Part shown: one piece after another, positions 13,247 through 15,610 of the stretch
How the letters are laid out: every line of letters starts with the position of its first letter
Numbering within the stretch: position 1 is the stretch's first letter
Source of the DNA: JABAYQ01 sp018608925
GTDB lineage: Bacteria; Bacteroidota; Bacteroidia; Flavobacteriales; UBA7312
Direction: 5' to 3'
Length of the DNA: 15,610 nt
Assembly: GCA_037625715.1 (NCBI GenBank)
Contig: JASJHQ010000063.1
Location: 1-15,610, forward strand
Position numbers and translations under genes: made by a program
The notes under the pieces: generated by a model
What the model saw: only the letters and a program-made list of their open reading frames with translations
What the model was told of the DNA's origin: nothing
Databases searched by the model: none

Positions 13247-15610
13247 TTGCAGGCCAAAAAAAACACAAAAGCTAAAAAAGAAACTCCATTAATGGTTCAG
13301 TATAATGGGATTAAAGCTAAATACCCAAATGCTTTGCTTCTTTTTAGAGTAGGAGATTTTTACGAAACGTTCGGTAAGGATGCTATAAAAGCATCACAAA
13401 TTTTAGGTATAACATTAACTAAAAGAGCAAATGGTTCTAGCAACCCCGAGTTAGCAGGTTTCCCCTATCATTCCTTAGATACTTATCTACCTAAATTAGT
13501 AAGAGCTGGCTATAGAGTTGCTATTTGTGACCAGTTAGAAGATCCTAAATTAACTAAAAGCATTGTTAAGAGAGGCGTAACCGAATTGGTTACCCCAGGT
13601 GTTTCTTACAATGATAAAGTTTTAGATAACAAGTCGAATAACTTCTTGGCTAGCGTTCATATCGGTAAAACAATGACAGGAATTTCTTTTTTAGACATTT
13701 CTACAGGAGAGTTTTTTGTGTCTCAAGGAAACTCAAGTTATATAGGTAAACTACTTCAAAGTTTTTCGCCTTCAGAAGTAGTATATCAGAAACAAAAAAA
13801 CAAACAATTTTTAGAATCATTCGGAGATCAATTCTATTGTAACACTCAGGAAGATTGGGTTTATACCAAAGATTTTTCTCAAGAAAAACTTCTAAACCAT
13901 TTCGAAACAATTACCCTAAAAGGATTTGGTGTAGAAGATTTGGAGGAAGGCATTATTGCCGCAGGAGCTGCCCTTCAGTATTTGTCGGACACACAGCATT
14001 TACACGTAAAACACATTTCTAATTTACAGCGTCTGGAAGAGAATAACCACGTTTGGATGGATAAGTTTACAATTCGTAATTTAGAATTATTCGGATCATC
14101 AAATATTGGAGCTATTTCTTTAATTGATGTTCTCGATTCTTGCACTACTCCTATGGGTTCCAGATTACTTAAAAGATGGCTAGCTTTCCCATTAAATAAA
14201 AAACGCTCTATTGAAGACCGTCATTCGGTTGTTCAGTGGATGATAGAAAATGAAGAGCCTAGTTCTTCTTTAGAAAAAAGCGTTAAAGATATTGGTGATT
14301 TAGAACGAATAATTTCGAAGGTTGCCACTGCTCGAATTAACCCAAGAGAAGTAGTACATCTTAAAAATGCTCTACTTTCTTTAGTAGATGTTAAAGAGAT
14401 AACTGCTAGTTGTTCTAATGCTGTAATGAATAAGATTGGAGACCAAATTAACTTGTGTGAATCTGTTCGAGAAAGAATTGAAAATGAAATTCAAGACGAT
14501 GCTCCGATTGCCTTAAATAAAGGAAGCGTCATTAAAGCTGGTGTAAACCAAGACCTAGATCATTTGCGTTCTATAGCCCATTCTAGTCACGAACATTTGC
14601 AACAAATTTTAGCTAGAGAAACAGAACGAACTCAAATACCTTCTCTTAAAATAGCCTTTAATAATGTGTTTGGTTATTATTTAGAAGTTAGAAACACCCA
14701 TAAGGATAAAGTACCAGAAGACTGGATTCGCAAGCAAACCCTGGTTAATGCAGAGCGTTATATAACCGAGGAGCTAAAAGAGTTGGAAACCGAAATATTA
14801 GGAGCGGAAGGAAAGATAGCAACTCTAGAGTTCAATCTTTATAATGACTTAGTACATAGTCTGACCGATTATATAAGTAACATTCAGATAAATGCCCAAA
14901 AGATTGCGGAGCTAGACTGCTTACATTCATTTTCTAATATTTCTCTTAAAAATAATTATGTAAAACCTGTAATGGATGATTCTTACACACTTGAAATAAA
15001 GAATGGAAGACATCCTGTGATAGAGCAGCAATTGGCTGTTGGGGAAGAGTATATTGCTAATGATATATTATTAAATCAGAACGAACAACAGATTATAATG
15101 ATTACTGGCCCTAATATGTCTGGTAAGTCCGCTATTTTAAGGCAAACTGCCCTAATTGTTATAATGGCTCAGATGGGTTGTTTTGTTCCTGCACAGAGCG
15201 CTACAATAGGTCTGGTTGATAAAGTATTCACAAGGGTAGGTGCCTCAGATAACATTTCTCAAGGAGAGTCTACTTTTATGGTGGAGATGAATGAAACGGC
15301 AAGTATATTAAACAATGTTTCCGATCGAAGCCTTATCCTCTTAGATGAGATAGGTAGAGGCACTAGTACTTATGATGGAATATCTATTGCTTGGTCAATA
15401 GCGGAATTTCTTCATGAAAATCAAAAATTCCAACCTAAAACTATGTTTGCAACCCATTATCATGAGTTGAACAACATGACTAAAAAGCATAAGCGAATTA
15501 AGAATTACAATGTTTCTGTAAAAGAAATTGATAAAAAAATACATTTCATTCGAAAATTAGTAAAAGGAGGAAGTGAACATAGCTTTGGAATTCATGTTGC
15601 TAAAGTAGCG
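13247..15610 (+). CDS. mutS: DNA mismatch repair protein MutS (C-terminus cut by window end)
   Basis: MutS recognises base mismatches and small loops and starts methyl-independent or MutL-dependent repair. The frame is open to the last base of the window: 788 codons are visible of the roughly 850-870 usual. The mismatch-contact motif is F38-Y39-E40 in GDFYETFG (E. coli F36/E38). The core and lever domains follow, and the ATPase shows Walker A GPNMSGKSA (621-629), the signature loop DNISQGESTFM, Walker B LILLDEIGRGTSTYDG (D700, E701), and ATHYHEL. Walker A ends Ser-Ala instead of Ser-Thr, which I recall as usual in this phylum. The first in-frame ATG, 13292, would remove 15 lysine-rich residues and put the Phe at position 23. 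TTG 13247, just after an in-frame TAG at 13241, puts it at 38 and gives the usual QAKKNTKAKKETPLM-type N-terminus, so TTG is preferred. Confidence 0.93.
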   Translation, partial: MQAKKNTKAKKETPLMVQYNGIKAKYPNALLLFRVGDFYETFGKDAIKASQILGITLTKRANGSSNPELAGFPYHSLDTYLPKLVRAGYRVAICDQLEDPKLTKSIVKRGVTELVTPGVSYNDKVLDNKSNNFLASVHIGKTMTGISFLDISTGEFFVSQGNSSYIGKLLQSFSPSEVVYQKQKNKQFLESFGDQFYCNTQEDWVYTKDFSQEKLLNHFETITLKGFGVEDLEEGIIAAGAALQYLSDTQHLHVKHISNLQRLEENNHVWMDKFTIRNLELFGSSNIGAISLIDVLDSCTTPMGSRLLKRWLAFPLNKKRSIEDRHSVVQWMIENEEPSSSLEKSVKDIGDLERIISKVATARINPREVVHLKNALLSLVDVKEITASCSNAVMNKIGDQINLCESVRERIENEIQDDAPIALNKGSVIKAGVNQDLDHLRSIAHSSHEHLQQILARETERTQIPSLKIAFNNVFGYYLEVRNTHKDKVPEDWIRKQTLVNAERYITEELKELETEILGAEGKIATLEFNLYNDLVHSLTDYISNIQINAQKIAELDCLHSFSNISLKNNYVKPVMDDSYTLEIKNGRHPVIEQQLAVGEEYIANDILLNQNEQQIIMITGPNMSGKSAILRQTALIVIMAQMGCFVPAQSATIGLVDKVFTRVGASDNISQGESTFMVEMNETASILNNVSDRSLILLDEIGRGTSTYDGISIAWSIAEFLHENQKFQPKTMFATHYHELNNMTKKHKRIKNYNVSVKEIDKKIHFIRKLVKGGSEHSFGIHVAKVA

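Noticed and set aside
13209..13268. Longer methyltransferase frame starting at 13268
   Set aside because: The extra 20 residues do not resemble the family, are partly translated from the divergent mutS N-terminus, and would overlap the mutS start.
13701..13910. 69-codon minus-strand open frame inside mutS
   Set aside because: It is antisense to conserved mutS sequence with no supporting features.
15107..15133. MutS Walker A ending Ser-Ala instead of Ser-Thr as a possible inactivating change
   Set aside because: The catalytic Lys627 and Ser628 are intact, and I recall GKSA as the usual form in Bacteroidota MutS, so it is a lineage variant.

Overview
The window looks like ordinary, tightly packed core genome of a member of the Bacteroidota, most likely Flavobacteriales. 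Four things point there. Base composition is AT-rich. Matches to the Bacteroidota -7 element TAnnTTTG sit at the right distance upstream of several genes, and Shine-Dalgarno sequences are not evident. The gene families are typical of the phylum: an ASPEG-type OmpA-like lipoprotein, OmpA with thrombospondin type 3 repeats, a bacterial GH3 protein, DUF2797, and paired deoxynucleoside kinases. No tRNA, rRNA, CRISPR array, insertion sequence or phage gene was seen, and no gene-free stretch exceeds about 155 bases.

Layout, left to right. (1) hppA (+), a K+-dependent membrane pyrophosphatase with an unusual C-terminal extension, ends at a bidirectional terminator. (2) A minus-strand pair, GH3-family protein then deoxynucleoside kinase 1, runs into the same terminator. 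(3) Divergent from GH3 is a DUF2797 zinc-ribbon protein (+). (4) A minus-strand pair, sppA then yhhQ (queuosine precursor transporter), has stop and start codons directly abutting, and yhhQ converges on the DUF2797 gene with overlapping stops. (5) Divergent from sppA is a plus-strand pair, folK then deoxynucleoside kinase 2, joined by an ATGA overlap and followed by a second bidirectional terminator. (6) A divergent envelope pair follows: an OmpA-like/TPR lipoprotein (-) and an OmpA-family beta-barrel protein (+). (7) A SpoU/TrmH-family RNA methyltransferase (-) has a stop codon overlapping that of the OmpA gene. (8) mutS (+), divergent from the methyltransferase, is cut by the window end. It probably starts at a TTG codon, so a search restricted to ATG starts would lose its N-terminus.

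Functional themes are nucleotide and cofactor metabolism (two deoxynucleoside kinases, folK, yhhQ), pyrophosphate-driven ion pumping, envelope maintenance (sppA and two OmpA-like proteins), RNA modification and mismatch repair. Nothing I can read forms an obvious new multi-gene system. The most interesting leads are a GIY-YIG-like sequence pattern inside the DUF2797 protein, a probably periplasmic C-terminal extension on the pyrophosphatase, a kinase paralogue lacking the family's DR(S/T) arginine, an OmpA-like domain lacking the canonical peptidoglycan-binding aspartate, and a possibly leaderless folK transcript.

I corrected four start codons relative to the longest or ATG-only open frames: hppA to 70, folK to 8189, the methyltransferase to 13208 and mutS to TTG 13247. 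All family assignments come from reading motifs by eye, not from database searches.
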